Shown: in pieces, positions 43,845-53,713 of the stretch
How the letters are laid out: each line of letters starts with the position of its first letter
How positions within the stretch are numbered: position 1 is the first letter of the stretch
DNA from: Alphaproteobacteria bacterium UBA7691
Lineage (GTDB): Bacteria > Pseudomonadota > Alphaproteobacteria > Ferrovibrionales > Ferrovibrionaceae
Length of the DNA: 64,000 nucleotides
Direction: 5' to 3'
NCBI GenBank assembly: GCA_002482765.1
Contig: DLGP01000096.1
Span: 18,497-82,496, forward strand
Program-made: the position numbers and the translations under genes
The notes under the pieces: model-generated
The model's database searches: none
What the model was told of the DNA's origin: nothing
Seen by the model: only the letters and a program-made list of their open reading frames with translations

Positions 43845-44468
43845 GCCGGCATCAGGCAAATATTCAGGAAGAGCAGATCAAGCAGTTTGTAGCCAGCGTC
43901 ACAGCACCGTTGGCGACCGAACTGGCGGGCGTCAATAACCACGCGGCACAATCTATTTCCTGAAGTTGCGCGAACCGATTGTGGCCAAACTTGCCGAGCA
44001 GGAGTCATGGCTCTCAGCTGGGATCGATGTCGATGAAAGCTACTTCGGTGGATCCCCGAAAGGGAGGCGTCGTCGTGACACAGCCAGAAAAATACCAGTT
44101 TCTGACTTCCTCAAACATGACGACAAGGTCCACGCCTTGATCACCCACAATGCCCAATACAAAAACACTGTTGCCGATCATCTGGCAGACCATCCCACCC
44201 TACAGCACCGTCTATATTGATGGTTTAGCCAGCTACGATGTTGTCGAAGCTTCGGAGTTCCGCCATGAACGGATCAACCACCCTGAGGCTTTCGTCGAAG
44301 AGCGAAACTATATCAACGATATCGAGAACTTCTGGAATCAGGCGAAGCGCCATCCGGCGCTGTAACGTTGTTCCGCGCCAGCACTTCAACCCACACCTCA
44401 AGAAAGGCGAACAGCGCCTCAACTCCCCCGATCAACAACCTCTTCAATGTATTGCTTGGATGCGCTAA
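43845..44468 (+). pseudogene. Degenerate IS1595-family (ISXO2-like) transposase
   Basis: Fragments in different frames spell the family: an N-terminal remnant, then WLSAGIDVDESYFGGSPKGRR, then VYIDGLASYDVVEASEFRHERINH and ENFWNQAKRHPA. The DDE-type residues survive in parts, but frameshifts and stops divide the gene. Terminal repeats were not identified with confidence. Confidence 0.75.
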
Positions 44469-44564
44469 ACGGGAAATGCTATATCCTGATCTGGGCCAGC
44501 CACTAAATTAGTCCGGCCAGTGCTTCAGGAGGAGTCCGTAGTCAGCTTTTTTTTGAAAAGAACA

Positions 44565-45830
44565 ATGGCCCAGGACAAAATCCTTCCGCAAAATCTCGCT
44601 CAAGCCCTCAGGGCATCCGATCTTGAAAGCGAGCGGATCGCATCGATCATTCGCGCCATCATCCTGGTCACGCTGCTTGCCGCAGTTTTCACGGCGCACA
44701 CGCAGGAAGCGGATCACCGGCCACTGGAGCTGGCCGTGCTGGTTTACGGCTTGGGAACCATTGCGGGCCTGGTAGCCGCCTGGAGAAAGTATCATCCTGT
44801 CGTCCTGCCTTATTTACTTGTCGGTTTCGACATCATTACCCTGACCATCGCAATCGTCATGATTGGTGCGGAATTTGGCATTGCACCCATAGACGCATTC
44901 ACGCTGCCGATCTCGGGCCTGCTTGTCGTGGTCTTTCTGCACGCTTCGTTGCGCTACAATCCTTGGTTGGTGGTGTTTGCAGCCGGCATTCTGGCGGCCG
45001 TAGTCCTGATCGCTTCCTTGGTCAGCAACGTCGACGAATCCAGTTTCCACACGGATGCAGCGGAGCATCTGATGCATTTCAGGGTGTTTCCGATCATCAT
45101 TTTTCTGCTGACCATGGGCATTCTCGCGGTAACGACCGCGCGAACCAGGCGACTGATCGCCAATGTCTATGTCAGCACCAGTCGGGCCGCCACTTTGTCT
45201 CGCTACTTTTCCCGCGACGTCGCTGAAGAGCTGATGAACAGGCCATCTGGGACAACGGAGTTTGGCGATCGCATCCGCGCCGCGGTGTTGTTCGCCGACT
45301 TACAAGGCTTCACCGCCATGGCGGAAGCGATGGATCCTGGCGAGCTTGCCAAGTTTGTTTCGGACTTCAGGGAACGGATTTCCAGGCCAGTATTAGCCAA
45401 TGGCGGCGTGGTCGATAAATACATCGGCGACGCCGTCATGGCAGTCTTCGGCACACCACGACAGGCGCCGGACGATGCAAAGCGGGCCATACTCTGCGCC
45501 CTGTCGATGGTCGATGAAATCGACGCCTGGTCGCGGGAACGCAGAAATCTGGGGAAGCCGCCCATTCGAATTGCGATTGGCGGGCACTTCGGGGATGTTT
45601 TTGCAGGCGTGATCGGCGACGGGACACATCTGGAATATACCGTTATTGGTGACACCGTGAATGTCGCAAGCAGGCTTGCGCGACTACCGCGTGCCCTGGA
45701 GACACCGCTGGTTCTCTCGACCCCGCTTGTCGAGGCGGCAGGTTATCACGATGTCAGGCTTGTGGCGCTGCCGCCGCAACCGCTTCCCGGCCACCCCAAA
45801 CCGATGCCAGTGCATAAGCTTTCAGGCTGA
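44565..45830 (+). CDS. Membrane-bound class III adenylate/guanylate cyclase
   Basis: About 421 residues. Several hydrophobic spans (residues 30-190) precede a catalytic domain from about residue 235. Metal-binding aspartates are in LFADLQGFTAMAE and KYIGDAVMAVFG, and the transition-state region IGDTVNVASRLARLP is present. The start is uncertain; 44565 is an ATG, and an in-frame GTG lies at 44520. It would make cAMP (or cGMP). Its place in a metal island next to copZ is unusual. Confidence 0.85.
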   Translation: MAQDKILPQNLAQALRASDLESERIASIIRAIILVTLLAAVFTAHTQEADHRPLELAVLVYGLGTIAGLVAAWRKYHPVVLPYLLVGFDIITLTIAIVMIGAEFGIAPIDAFTLPISGLLVVVFLHASLRYNPWLVVFAAGILAAVVLIASLVSNVDESSFHTDAAEHLMHFRVFPIIIFLLTMGILAVTTARTRRLIANVYVSTSRAATLSRYFSRDVAEELMNRPSGTTEFGDRIRAAVLFADLQGFTAMAEAMDPGELAKFVSDFRERISRPVLANGGVVDKYIGDAVMAVFGTPRQAPDDAKRAILCALSMVDEIDAWSRERRNLGKPPIRIAIGGHFGDVFAGVIGDGTHLEYTVIGDTVNVASRLARLPRALETPLVLSTPLVEAAGYHDVRLVALPPQPLPGHPKPMPVHKLSG

Positions 45831-45873
45831 CGAGCCTGGGAGCAGCTTCAGCCTCGTCTCCGGTAGAAATGCC

Positions 45874-45904
45874 TTGACCTTCCCACGCAGGAAGGCCGTA
45901 AGGC
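45874..45904 (+). promoter_or_regulatory. CueR-type promoter upstream of copZ
   Basis: TTGACC and TAAGGC are separated by 19 bp, and a CCTTCC/GGAAGG dyad (45878-45883, 45890-45895) lies in the spacer. This is the layout of CueR/HmrR-controlled copper promoters. Confidence 0.8.
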
Positions 45905-45925
45905 TGGGGCAGCAAGGAGTGTCCC

Positions 45926-46129
45926 ATGACTGACTTTACCGTTCCCGACATGACCTGTGGTCATTGCGAAACCAGTATCCGCAAAGTGGTTGCCGCTTTG
46001 CCTGGCGTCGATGACATTGTCGTCGATCGCCCGAACAAGCGCGTTTCCGTGCGTGGCTCAGTGTCTGACGATGTGGTTCGCAAGGCCATCGAAAATGCGG
46101 GCTTCACGCCACAGGCAGTGTCGGCCTGA
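45926..46129 (+). CDS. copZ: Copper chaperone CopZ (HMA domain)
   Basis: A 67-residue heavy-metal-associated domain with the metal site MTCGHC near residue 9 and a beta-alpha-beta pattern. It carries Cu(I) to a P1B ATPase. It is convergent with copA, whose stop lies 19 bp downstream, and its CueR-type promoter lies just upstream. Confidence 0.9.
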   Translation: MTDFTVPDMTCGHCETSIRKVVAALPGVDDIVVDRPNKRVSVRGSVSDDVVRKAIENAGFTPQAVSA

Positions 46130-46147
46130 TTTCCTGACAGATTCCGT

Positions 46148-48541
46148 TCATTTGATGCGGACGGCACGCAGTCGCAATGCGTTGGCAATCACGCTCACCG
46201 ACGACAGTGCCATGGCGGCCGCAGCAATGACGGGGGACAGAAGCAACCCGAAGGTCGGGTAAAGCACCCCGGCCGCGATCGGAACACCCGCTGCATTGTA
46301 GATGAAGGCAAAGAACAGGTTCTGTCGGATGTTGCGCATGGTCGCCGCCGACAGGTGACGGGCCTTCACGATGCCCTGAAGATCGCCCTTCAGCAGGGTG
46401 ACGCCGGCACTTTCGATGGCCACGTCCGTCCCGGTCCCCATGGCAATGCCGACATCGGCGGCCGCAAGCGCGGGGGCGTCGTTCACGCCATCGCCGGCCA
46501 TTGCCACCACACGGCCTTCGCGGCGCAGGCGCTCGACGACGGCGCTCTTGCGGTCCGGCAGCACATCGGCCTCTACCTCTTCGATCCCGAGACGTCGCGC
46601 CACGGCTTCGGCCGTGATGCGGTTGTCGCCCGTCAGCATGACGACATGGATGCCATCTTCGCGCAGGGCGGCAAGCGCCGCTGGCGTCGTCTGCTTGACC
46701 GGATCGGATATCGCCAGGATACCGGCCACCTCCTGGTCGATGCCAAGATAGATGGCGGTTGCGCCATCCTGGCGGAGTTCGTCGGCCTGGTGGCTGAACC
46801 GCTCTGCCGGCAGGCCCCGGCTGCGCAGGAAGTCCGCATTGCCGATGGTGACCTGATGGCCATCAATCCGTCCAACCACTCCTTTGCCGACCGGGCTGTC
46901 GAACTCGGTCGCCGTGCCGAGCGCCATGCCGCGTTCGGCCGCCAGTTGTACAATAGCCTGGGCGAGAGGATGCTCGCTGCTGCGTTCCAGGCTGGCTGCG
47001 AAATACAGCAGCTTGTCCTGGCCAATCTGGGCCGTTGTGCGGATTTCGGTGAGCTTTGGCTTGCCTTCGGTCAGCGTTCCGGTCTTGTCGATCACGATGG
47101 TATCGATCTTTTCCATCCGCTCGAGCGCTTCGGCATTCTTGATCAGGACGCCGAGCTGGGCACCCCGCCCGACCCCGACCATGATCGACATTGGCGTCGC
47201 CAGGCCAAGCGCGCAGGGACAGGCGATAATCAGGACGGATACAGCGGCGACCAGGCCGAAGGTGAGCCGCGGCTCCGGACCCCAGACGGCCCAGGCGGCA
47301 AAGGCGAGGATCGCCACGAGGATGACAGCCGGCACAAACCAGCCGGCGACATCGTCGGCAAGGCGCTGGATCGGCGCCCGGCTGCGCTGGGCCTGCGCCA
47401 CCATCTGGACGATCCGGGACAGCATGGTGTCATGGCCGACCTTGTCAGCGCGCATGACGAATGACCCGGTCTGGTTCATGGTACCTGCGATCACCTTGCT
47501 GCCGGCCTCCTTGGTGACAGGCATCGATTCACCGGTGACCATGGATTCATCAACTGCACAGCGGCCCTCCAATACTTCGCCATCGACCGGTACTTTTTCG
47601 CCTGGTCTGACGCGCAAACGATCGCCGACCTGGATCGATTCAGCCGGAATGTCCTCATCCGATCCATCGGCCGCGATGCGCCTGGCCGTCTTCGGTGTCA
47701 GGTCCAACAGCGCCTTGATCGCGCCCGACGTCTGCTCACGCGCCCGCAATTCCAGGACCTGGCCAAGCAGGACCAGCACAGTGATGACCGCTGCCGCCTC
47801 GAAATAGACGGCGACGGCGCCATCGGATCCGCGGAAGGCCGGCGGAAAGAGACCAGGAAGAATGGTTGCAACCAGGCTGTAGACCCAGGCAATGCCTGTC
47901 CCCATGGCGATCAGGGTGAACATATTCAGCTGACGGGTTGCGATCGACACCGCGCCGCGCTGGAAGAAAGGCCAACCCGCCCACAGCACGACTGGTGTTG
48001 CCAAGGCCAGCTGGATCCAGTTCGACGTCTGCGGCCCGACAACATGCAGGTTCAAGAGATGTCCACCCATCTCGAGCATGAAAACGGGGATGGTCAGTCC
48101 CAGCCCGACCCAGAACCGTCGGGTCATATCGATCAGTTCGGGATTGGGGCCGCTGTCGGCCGTGACAATTTCCGGCTCGAGCGCCATGCCGCAGATCGGG
48201 CATGAGCCGGGTCCGGTCTGGCGGATCTGGGGATGCATCGGGCAGGTATAGATGGTGCCGGCCGCGGCCGGCGGCGTGGCCAGCTTTGCCTGCGCGGTCG
48301 TGTAGCGGACCGGATCGGCGATGAATTTGGATTTACAGCCGCCCGAGCAGAAGAAATAAGACTGACCGTCATGCTCTGCCCGATGGGCGGTTTTTGCCGG
48401 ATCGACCTGCATGCCACAGACTGGATCTTTCACTGTGTCCGGCGCGTCATGCTGATGACCATGAGCATGGTGATGCACGGCTGGGTCATGCCCATGATGA
48501 TGGTCGTGGCTCGAATGGTCGTGGCGGGTGGTATCGTTCAT
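46148..48541 (-). CDS. copA: Copper-exporting P1B-type ATPase with His-rich N-terminus
   Basis: A 797-residue pump. The N-terminus is a His-rich stretch, then a YHS domain ([20 protein letters not shown], about residue 39) and a heavy-metal-binding domain ([21 protein letters not shown], quoted in part). The membrane CPC motif is in [11 protein letters not shown], the phosphorylation motif is DKTGT and the hinge [10 protein letters not shown]. The start at 48541 is the family-like ATG; the longer frame from 48670 adds a non-family leader. It lies on the opposite strand to copZ. Confidence 0.9.
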   Translation of the reverse strand: MNDTTRHDHSSHDHHHGHDPAVHHHAHGHQHDAPDTVKDPVCGMQVDPAKTAHRAEHDGQSYFFCSGGCKSKFIADPVRYTTAQAKLATPPAAAGTIYTCPMHPQIRQTGPGSCPICGMALEPEIVTADSGPNPELIDMTRRFWVGLGLTIPVFMLEMGGHLLNLHVVGPQTSNWIQLALATPVVLWAGWPFFQRGAVSIATRQLNMFTLIAMGTGIAWVYSLVATILPGLFPPAFRGSDGAVAVYFEAAAVITVLVLLGQVLELRAREQTSGAIKALLDLTPKTARRIAADGSDEDIPAESIQVGDRLRVRPGEKVPVDGEVLEGRCAVDESMVTGESMPVTKEAGSKVIAGTMNQTGSFVMRADKVGHDTMLSRIVQMVAQAQRSRAPIQRLADDVAGWFVPAVILVAILAFAAWAVWGPEPRLTFGLVAAVSVLIIACPCALGLATPMSIMVGVGRGAQLGVLIKNAEALERMEKIDTIVIDKTGTLTEGKPKLTEIRTTAQIGQDKLLYFAASLERSSEHPLAQAIVQLAAERGMALGTATEFDSPVGKGVVGRIDGHQVTIGNADFLRSRGLPAERFSHQADELRQDGATAIYLGIDQEVAGILAISDPVKQTTPAALAALREDGIHVVMLTGDNRITAEAVARRLGIEEVEADVLPDRKSAVVERLRREGRVVAMAGDGVNDAPALAAADVGIAMGTGTDVAIESAGVTLLKGDLQGIVKARHLSAATMRNIRQNLFFAFIYNAAGVPIAAGVLYPTFGLLLSPVIAAAAMALSSVSVIANALRLRAVRIK

Positions 48542-48591
48542 TTTTTGCTCGTCTCGGTCAGTCGCTGAAATATTCAATCCCAAGAATTCAG

Positions 48592-48930
48592 TTAGTCGTC
48601 GTGGCAGTTTCCGGATTCGCGAACGCTGCGCAGGGTATTTGTGCGATCGAATTCCATCTGCACCAGGCACTGATGCAGGCGCGGCGACGGTGGTCGCGGT
48701 CTTACCGAGGAAAGACGATGCTGATCCATGATAAAGGTCAGCACCTGCCGGTCATTGATCCAGGTCTCAGCATCCGGCGCTCCGTAACGCGAGATGATAT
48801 CCGCCCTGGGCAAGCCGATCAGATCCTCGAATCTGAGTGGCGTGCCTGCTGTACAGGCGGAAAAAAGTATTGGCATCAGCAGGACGAGGAACCGGATCGA
48901 CACGATCAGCCTCCGCAATATCGCAGGCAA
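48592..48930 (-). CDS. Small lipoprotein, BamE/SmpA-like pattern
   Basis: A 112-residue protein with a lipobox ([10 protein letters not shown]) and a short folded part with [20 protein letters not shown], a spacing seen in small BamE/SmpA-like domains, and a C-terminal cysteine. It lies 50 bp upstream of copA on the same strand and may share its transcript. Confidence 0.6.
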   Translation of the reverse strand: MPAILRRLIVSIRFLVLLMPILFSACTAGTPLRFEDLIGLPRADIISRYGAPDAETWINDRQVLTFIMDQHRLSSVRPRPPSPRLHQCLVQMEFDRTNTLRSVRESGNCHDD

Positions 48931-48982
48931 ATATCTGCTCCGGTCGATGACCGGGCAGTTCGCAGTTGGGCCCTTAACAATC

Positions 48983-49010
48983 AGGATATCGGAAAACTAA
49001 GGTTTTTCAA
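48983..49010 (-). promoter_or_regulatory. Sigma70-like promoter for the lipoprotein-copA genes
   Basis: On the minus strand TTGAAA (49010-49005) and TATCCT (48988-48983) are 16 bp apart, about 50 bp upstream of the lipoprotein gene. It is not a CueR-type site. Confidence 0.4.
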
Positions 49011-49078
49011 ACGCGAAGCGCCGTGAATCGACAGCCAAGCAGCGCCTGCTCAAACATTGGTAACCTCTCGTTTCGGCC

Positions 49079-49108
49079 TTGACCTTGCCATGCTGGAAGG
49101 TGTATCGT
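49079..49108 (+). promoter_or_regulatory. CueR-type promoter of the large copper operon
   Basis: TTGACC is followed 18 bp later by TATCGT, with an ACCTTGCC...GGAAGGT dyad in the spacer. This matches copper MerR promoters. The transcript would begin near 49115, so the upstream GTG at 49107 is unlikely to be the start. Confidence 0.7.
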
Positions 49109-49136
49109 GCCTTTTATGATGTCCGGTCAGACCCAG

Positions 49137-49604
49137 ATGACGCTATCGCCTTGGCAGCGCTTCGCTGCCGTGCTTGCGTTGTTTGCGATTCTGTTTGCCG
49201 GAACCGTGTCCTCGCTTTCGCACAGTATGGCGATGGCGGCGACATCGAGCACGATGATGGCGGCCATGGTCTCCGGATCGGCCGTGCATGATCCTGCAGA
49301 CCAGGTCTCGGCGGCAGGCCACGACCATCAGAGCGTCAAGATTTCGAAGATCGATGCGACCACTGCCCATGAAAAGGGCTTGCCGCATGATCACGATGCC
49401 ATGGCTACCGGCGGCGAAAGCGCACCTGGCAACTGCGATCAGGGCTGCATCCTGTGCAAAGACTGCGCGCTCTGCGGCCTGTTTGCCTTCGGCGAGCGGC
49501 CACTGACGGCCTTCGTCGCTAATTATGCGGGCTATGCACTGCCGGTGACCCAGTCGCACACAAGCCTCACACCCGCACTTCCCTCCGAGCCTCCTCGAGT
49601 CTGA
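49137..49604 (+). CDS. Small exported Cys-rich protein (DUF2946-like)
   Basis: About 155 residues from ATG 49137, chosen because the promoter at 49079-49108 makes earlier starts implausible. A signal segment (FAAVLALFAILFAGTVSS) is followed by a Met/His/Asp-rich region and a cysteine cluster, NCDQGCILCKDCALCGL, near residue 110. Such proteins often head copper operons. It probably binds Cu, but that is inference. Confidence 0.65.
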   Translation: MTLSPWQRFAAVLALFAILFAGTVSSLSHSMAMAATSSTMMAAMVSGSAVHDPADQVSAAGHDHQSVKISKIDATTAHEKGLPHDHDAMATGGESAPGNCDQGCILCKDCALCGLFAFGERPLTAFVANYAGYALPVTQSHTSLTPALPSEPPRV

Positions 49605-49681
49605 TCGACGCCTGAAGATCGTCCCGCTGCACTACCTGCGGTCGATCGTCCTTTCGTCGTTCAACTTTATGAGGCTTTCCC

Positions 49682-50002
49682 ATGTCTTCCATGAGTTTCA
49701 GGTCAGTCCTTTTGGGCATGACCATCGGCCTTGCGGCGCAAGCTGTATGGGCTGCAGAGCCGCCGGCCGGTCTGCTCGATCCGAATGCATCGACCGCCCC
49801 ACTTCCTTATCAATCTGCCTTCAGCGGTTATAAGCGCCCGCAATTCGAGGGCAAGACCGATTGGCGTAAAGCCAATGACACCGTGCGCGATGTCGGCGGC
49901 CATATGGGCGCCATCAAGTCGGACAGCACCGACGAAATGCCTACTAAAGCCCGGTCTGATGCTGATCCGGCAACCGGCAGCCATGCCGGACACGGCAAGT
50001 GA
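49682..50002 (+). CDS. Small exported protein of unknown function
   Basis: A 106-residue protein with a signal peptide (cleavage near residue 25) and a mature part containing YQSAFSGYKRPQFEGKTDWRKANDTV and a His-rich end (GSHAGHGK). It lies between the Cys-rich protein and the outer-membrane factor of the copper operon. No family is recognised beyond its repeated place in such clusters. Confidence 0.6.
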   Translation: MSSMSFRSVLLGMTIGLAAQAVWAAEPPAGLLDPNASTAPLPYQSAFSGYKRPQFEGKTDWRKANDTVRDVGGHMGAIKSDSTDEMPTKARSDADPATGSHAGHGK

Positions 50003-50010
50003 GGTCGGCC

Positions 50011-51429
50011 ATGATGAACCAAGCCAATACTATGCGTCGCCTTACCGCGAGCGTTGCCCTTGTTGCCCTGCTGGGTGCCTGTGCAGGTCCGATTGCCAAC
50101 AGCGCCTTCGAAGAGGTCGCATCCACCACGGAACAGCGGATTGGCAAGAAACCGGTCTGGATCAAGTCCGAGGAGGATGAGGCCCAGGTCCGCAAGACCA
50201 TCGACGACCTTCTGGCCAAGTCGCTGAGTGCCGATGACGCGGTCCAGGTCGCCCTCCTGAACAATCGTCGACTGCAAGGTAACTTCTCCGAGCTCGGCAT
50301 CGGCGCTGCCGATCTGACCAGTTCCTGGCGGCCGGAGAATCCAGGCTTCAGCTTCGCCCGCCTGCGACGCGGCCAGGACATCGAGATCGAGCGCTCGATT
50401 GGCATCGATGCGCTCAGCCTGCTGGTGCTGCCGATCACGGCCAGCATCGAAAGCCGGCGGTTCGAGCGTACCAAGCTCAACACCGCCACCGAAGTCCTGT
50501 CTCTGGCGGCCCAGACCAAACGGGCCTGGTATGAGGCTGTGGCGGCCGAGCAGACCGCCAAATACGTTGCCCAGGTACGCGAGACGGCCGAAACCCAGGC
50601 CGAGCTGGCGCGCCGCATGCGCTCCGTCGGCAACTGGAACACACTCGACTATATCCGCGAGCGAATCTTCTATGCCGATGCTACAGCCCGCTTGGCCAAG
50701 AGCCGGGTCATGGCCACGGCCGCCCGCGAGCGGCTAGGCCGCCTGATGGGTCTGTGGGGCAAGGATATGGCGTACAAACTGCCGGATCGTCTGCCTGCCC
50801 TGCCTGGTAGTCCGCGCAGCGTGGAGAATATCGAAGCCAAGGCAATCACCGAACGCCTCGATATCCAGATGGCCAAGGCTGACGTCTCGGCCCTGCAGAA
50901 GTCCTATGGCCTGACCAATGCGACCCGCTTCGTGAATGTCCTCGAAGTCGGTTTCCAGCGGAACAGCGAAAGCGGGGCCAAGGACCAGACCGGCTACGAG
51001 ATCAGCTTCCAGGTCCCACTGTTCGACTTCGGTGACGCGAAGGCGACTAAGGCCGAGCAGTATTACCTGCAGGCGGTGCATCGCCTGGCCGATACGGCAG
51101 TCAATGCCCGTTCGGCTGCGCGTGAGGCCTGGCTCGGCTACCAGACCAACTATGAACTCGCCAAGCATTATCAGGACGAGATCATCCCGCTGCGCCAGAA
51201 GGCGTCCGAGGAGATGGTGCTGCGCTACAACGGCATGCTGATCAGCGTTTTTGAGCTGCTGTCAGACGCCCGCGACCAGATCGCCGATGTCACCTCGGCG
51301 CTTGAAGCACAGCGCGATTTCTGGATCGCCGATACAGACCTCACCTTCGTCACCATCGCGCCCGTTGAAGCCGGCACACCGGCCGGTGGCGGCGCTGTTG
51401 CTGCTGCCCGCGCCGGCGGCGGTCACTGA
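50011..51429 (+). CDS. TolC-family outer-membrane lipoprotein
   Basis: A 472-residue outer-membrane efflux factor with a lipobox (LVALLGAC) at residues 15-22 and TolC helical repeats (SLSADDAVQVALLNNRRLQGNFSE, quoted in part). Start at 50011 with GAGG 6 bp upstream; 49999 (GTG) is less likely. It may serve a copper pump or the multicopper oxidase pathway. Confidence 0.82.
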   Translation: MMNQANTMRRLTASVALVALLGACAGPIANSAFEEVASTTEQRIGKKPVWIKSEEDEAQVRKTIDDLLAKSLSADDAVQVALLNNRRLQGNFSELGIGAADLTSSWRPENPGFSFARLRRGQDIEIERSIGIDALSLLVLPITASIESRRFERTKLNTATEVLSLAAQTKRAWYEAVAAEQTAKYVAQVRETAETQAELARRMRSVGNWNTLDYIRERIFYADATARLAKSRVMATAARERLGRLMGLWGKDMAYKLPDRLPALPGSPRSVENIEAKAITERLDIQMAKADVSALQKSYGLTNATRFVNVLEVGFQRNSESGAKDQTGYEISFQVPLFDFGDAKATKAEQYYLQAVHRLADTAVNARSAAREAWLGYQTNYELAKHYQDEIIPLRQKASEEMVLRYNGMLISVFELLSDARDQIADVTSALEAQRDFWIADTDLTFVTIAPVEAGTPAGGGAVAAARAGGGH

Positions 51430-51441
51430 ACCCTTGGAGAC

Positions 51442-52746
51442 ATGAACATGTTTACCCGACGCAATCTCTTCTCAGCTGCCGCCACCGGCATCGCCGCAGC
51501 GGCAGTCAGCCGCTCGGCGCTCGCCGCCCTGCCGGAACCGGCCTATCCGGCCGGCCCCAAGACCGAGCCGCCGCCGCTGCCCAGCACCGGCCGGCCGTTC
51601 AATCCGGTCGTCACCCTGAACGGCTGGTCAGCGCCCTGGCGCATCAATGGCCAGTGGAAGGAATTCCACCTGGTCGCTGAACCGGTCGTGCGTGAACTGG
51701 CGCCTGGCATGAAAGCCAATCTCTGGGGCTATAACGGCCAGTCGCCCGGCCCGACGATCGAAGCCGTCGAAGGTGACTGGGTCCGGCTGTTCGTCACCAA
51801 CAAGCTGCCCGAACACACCACCATCCACTGGCATGGCCAGATTCTGCCCTCAGGCATGGATGGTGTGGGGGGCTTAAGTCAGCCGCACATCAAGCCGGGC
51901 GAGACTTTTGTCTACGAGTTCCAGCTCAAAAAATCCGGCACCTTCATGTACCACCCGCATGCCGACGAGATGGTGCAGATGGCGATGGGCATGATGGGCA
52001 TGTTCATCGTGCATCCGCGCGACCCGAACCAGTACCGGGTCGATCGCGACTTCGTCTTCCTGATGAACGCCTACGACATCGAGCCGGGAGCGGCGACACC
52101 CAAGGTAGCAGAGATGACGAATTTCAATCTCTGGACCTGGAACAGCCGTGTCTTCCCCGGCATCGACACTCTGCCGGTGCGGATGGGGGATCGGGTGCGC
52201 ATCCGTTTCGGCAACCTCACCATGACCAATCACCCGATCCACATGCATGGATACGACTTCGCTGTCACTTGCACCGATGGCGGCTGGGTACAGCCATCGG
52301 CACGCTGGCCGGAAGTCACCATCGACTGCCCGGTCGGTGCCATGCGGGCATTTGAGTTCGACGCCGTGCATCCGGGCGACTGGGCTTTCCACTGCCACAA
52401 GTCGCATCACACCATGAATGCCATGGGCCATGACGTGCCGACCATGATCGGCGTCGATCATCGCGGTATCTCCAAGCGCATGGTCTCGCTCATTCCCGAC
52501 TACATGACTATGGGTGAGCGCGGCATGGCGGATATGGGCGAGATGGAAATGCCCCTACCCGACAACACATTGCCAATGATGACCGGCACTGGTCCGTTCG
52601 GGCCGATCGAGATGGGCGGCATGTTTACCGTGGTAAAGGTCCGCGAGGGACTTGCCCGCGGCGATTACAAGGATCCCGGCTGGTACAAGAATCCGCCTGG
52701 TACGGTTGCCTATAAATACAATGGTGACGTCAACAAGCGCGGCTGA
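51442..52746 (+). CDS. Multicopper oxidase (CopA/CueO-like, periplasmic)
   Basis: A 434-residue protein with an N-terminal signal and three cupredoxin-type domains. The copper motifs are visible: HWHG near residue 134, YHPHADE near residue 172, HPIHMHGYDF near residue 265 and HCHKSHHTMN near residue 316. Methionine-rich stretches near the C-terminus (MEMPLPDNTLPMM) fit copper binding. It probably oxidises Cu(I) in the periplasm. The name CopA is avoided here because it is used for the ATPase. Confidence 0.87.
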   Translation: MNMFTRRNLFSAAATGIAAAAVSRSALAALPEPAYPAGPKTEPPPLPSTGRPFNPVVTLNGWSAPWRINGQWKEFHLVAEPVVRELAPGMKANLWGYNGQSPGPTIEAVEGDWVRLFVTNKLPEHTTIHWHGQILPSGMDGVGGLSQPHIKPGETFVYEFQLKKSGTFMYHPHADEMVQMAMGMMGMFIVHPRDPNQYRVDRDFVFLMNAYDIEPGAATPKVAEMTNFNLWTWNSRVFPGIDTLPVRMGDRVRIRFGNLTMTNHPIHMHGYDFAVTCTDGGWVQPSARWPEVTIDCPVGAMRAFEFDAVHPGDWAFHCHKSHHTMNAMGHDVPTMIGVDHRGISKRMVSLIPDYMTMGERGMADMGEMEMPLPDNTLPMMTGTGPFGPIEMGGMFTVVKVREGLARGDYKDPGWYKNPPGTVAYKYNGDVNKRG

Positions 52747-52776
52747 AGAGCCGCTACACTGCAGAAGGAAAACTCG

Positions 52777-53289
52777 ATGCTAACGATTAATCGCAAACTG
52801 ATGCTCATGCTGGTCACTGGTCTGCTCGGCCTGGCGGCCGTCACCGCCGATGCGGCCCCCGGTCATAGTGGCGGCCATGGCCATGACAACAAGAAAGGTG
52901 TCTACGATGGCCATGCTGCAGCGCTTGGCGAGCCTGGGGACCCGAAAGCTAACGCCCGGGTCGTCAATATCAACATGACCGATGAGATGCGCTTCGGCCC
53001 CGCAACGGTGATGGTCTCGCGCGGCGAAACCATTAAGTTTGTGGTGAAGAACAGTGGCCAGCTCAAACACGAGATGACGCTCGGTACCATGGATGAGTTG
53101 GTTGAGCATGCCAAGGTGATGGAGAAGAACCCGGAGATGGAACATGACGATCCAAATGCGGTGACCGTCGATCCAGGCAAGACCAAGACCATCCTGTGGA
53201 AGTTCACCAAGACGGGAACCTTTGATTACGGCTGCCTGGTTCCTGGGCACATGCAGGGCGGCATGAAGGGGAAGATCATTGTTCGTTAA
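52777..53289 (+). CDS. Periplasmic cupredoxin
   Basis: A 170-residue protein with a signal peptide, a His-rich linker and a cupredoxin fold. Likely type 1 ligands are the histidine in GQLKHEMTLG and a cysteine-histidine-methionine set in YGCLVPGHMQGGM near the C-terminus. It may carry electrons or Cu for the multicopper oxidase just upstream. Confidence 0.82.
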   Translation: MLTINRKLMLMLVTGLLGLAAVTADAAPGHSGGHGHDNKKGVYDGHAAALGEPGDPKANARVVNINMTDEMRFGPATVMVSRGETIKFVVKNSGQLKHEMTLGTMDELVEHAKVMEKNPEMEHDDPNAVTVDPGKTKTILWKFTKTGTFDYGCLVPGHMQGGMKGKIIVR

Positions 53290-53321
53290 AGCCTGATTGA
53301 ACCGGTAAAGGAGCAAGAGTC

Positions 53322-53621
53322 ATGAAGAAGATTATGCTGGCTGCAGCGCTGTATCTCGGTCTGCTTGGAACTGGCCCTGATGCTTTTGCCCAGATGACGG
53401 GTAAGGGCGAAGGCGAGATCCGCAAAGTAGACAAGGATGCAAGCAAGATCACCATCAAGCATGGCCCGATCGAGGCCATGGATATGCCTGGCATGACCAT
53501 GGTCTTCCAAGTGAAGGATCCAGGCCTGCTGGACAGAGCGAAGGTTGGCGAGACGGTCAATTTCACGGTGACTAAGGACAGTGGCGCCATGGTCCTGACT
53601 TCGGTCGAGCCCAAAAAATAG
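53322..53621 (+). CDS. cusF: CusF-like periplasmic Cu(I)/Ag(I)-binding protein
   Basis: A 99-residue protein with a signal peptide and a small OB-type domain. The copper site is KHGPIEAMDMPGMTMVF near residue 44-60: the histidine and two methionines of CusF are present, but the cation-pi tryptophan is replaced by methionine. It hands Cu(I) to the Cus pump. Confidence 0.85.
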   Translation: MKKIMLAAALYLGLLGTGPDAFAQMTGKGEGEIRKVDKDASKITIKHGPIEAMDMPGMTMVFQVKDPGLLDRAKVGETVNFTVTKDSGAMVLTSVEPKK

Positions 53622-53713
53622 AGAGGATAGCAGCGCCCCTCCTGGTCCGGATGGTACCGTAGTGGATTCTTAAGTCTACCACCCGGCCAGGGGAGTTTTC
53701 TGCTGGATATTGC

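Noticed and set aside
48394..49026. A 210-codon plus-strand frame over the 5' part of copA
   Set aside because: It is antisense to copA and the small lipoprotein gene, with histidine-rich content produced by the opposite strand's codons.
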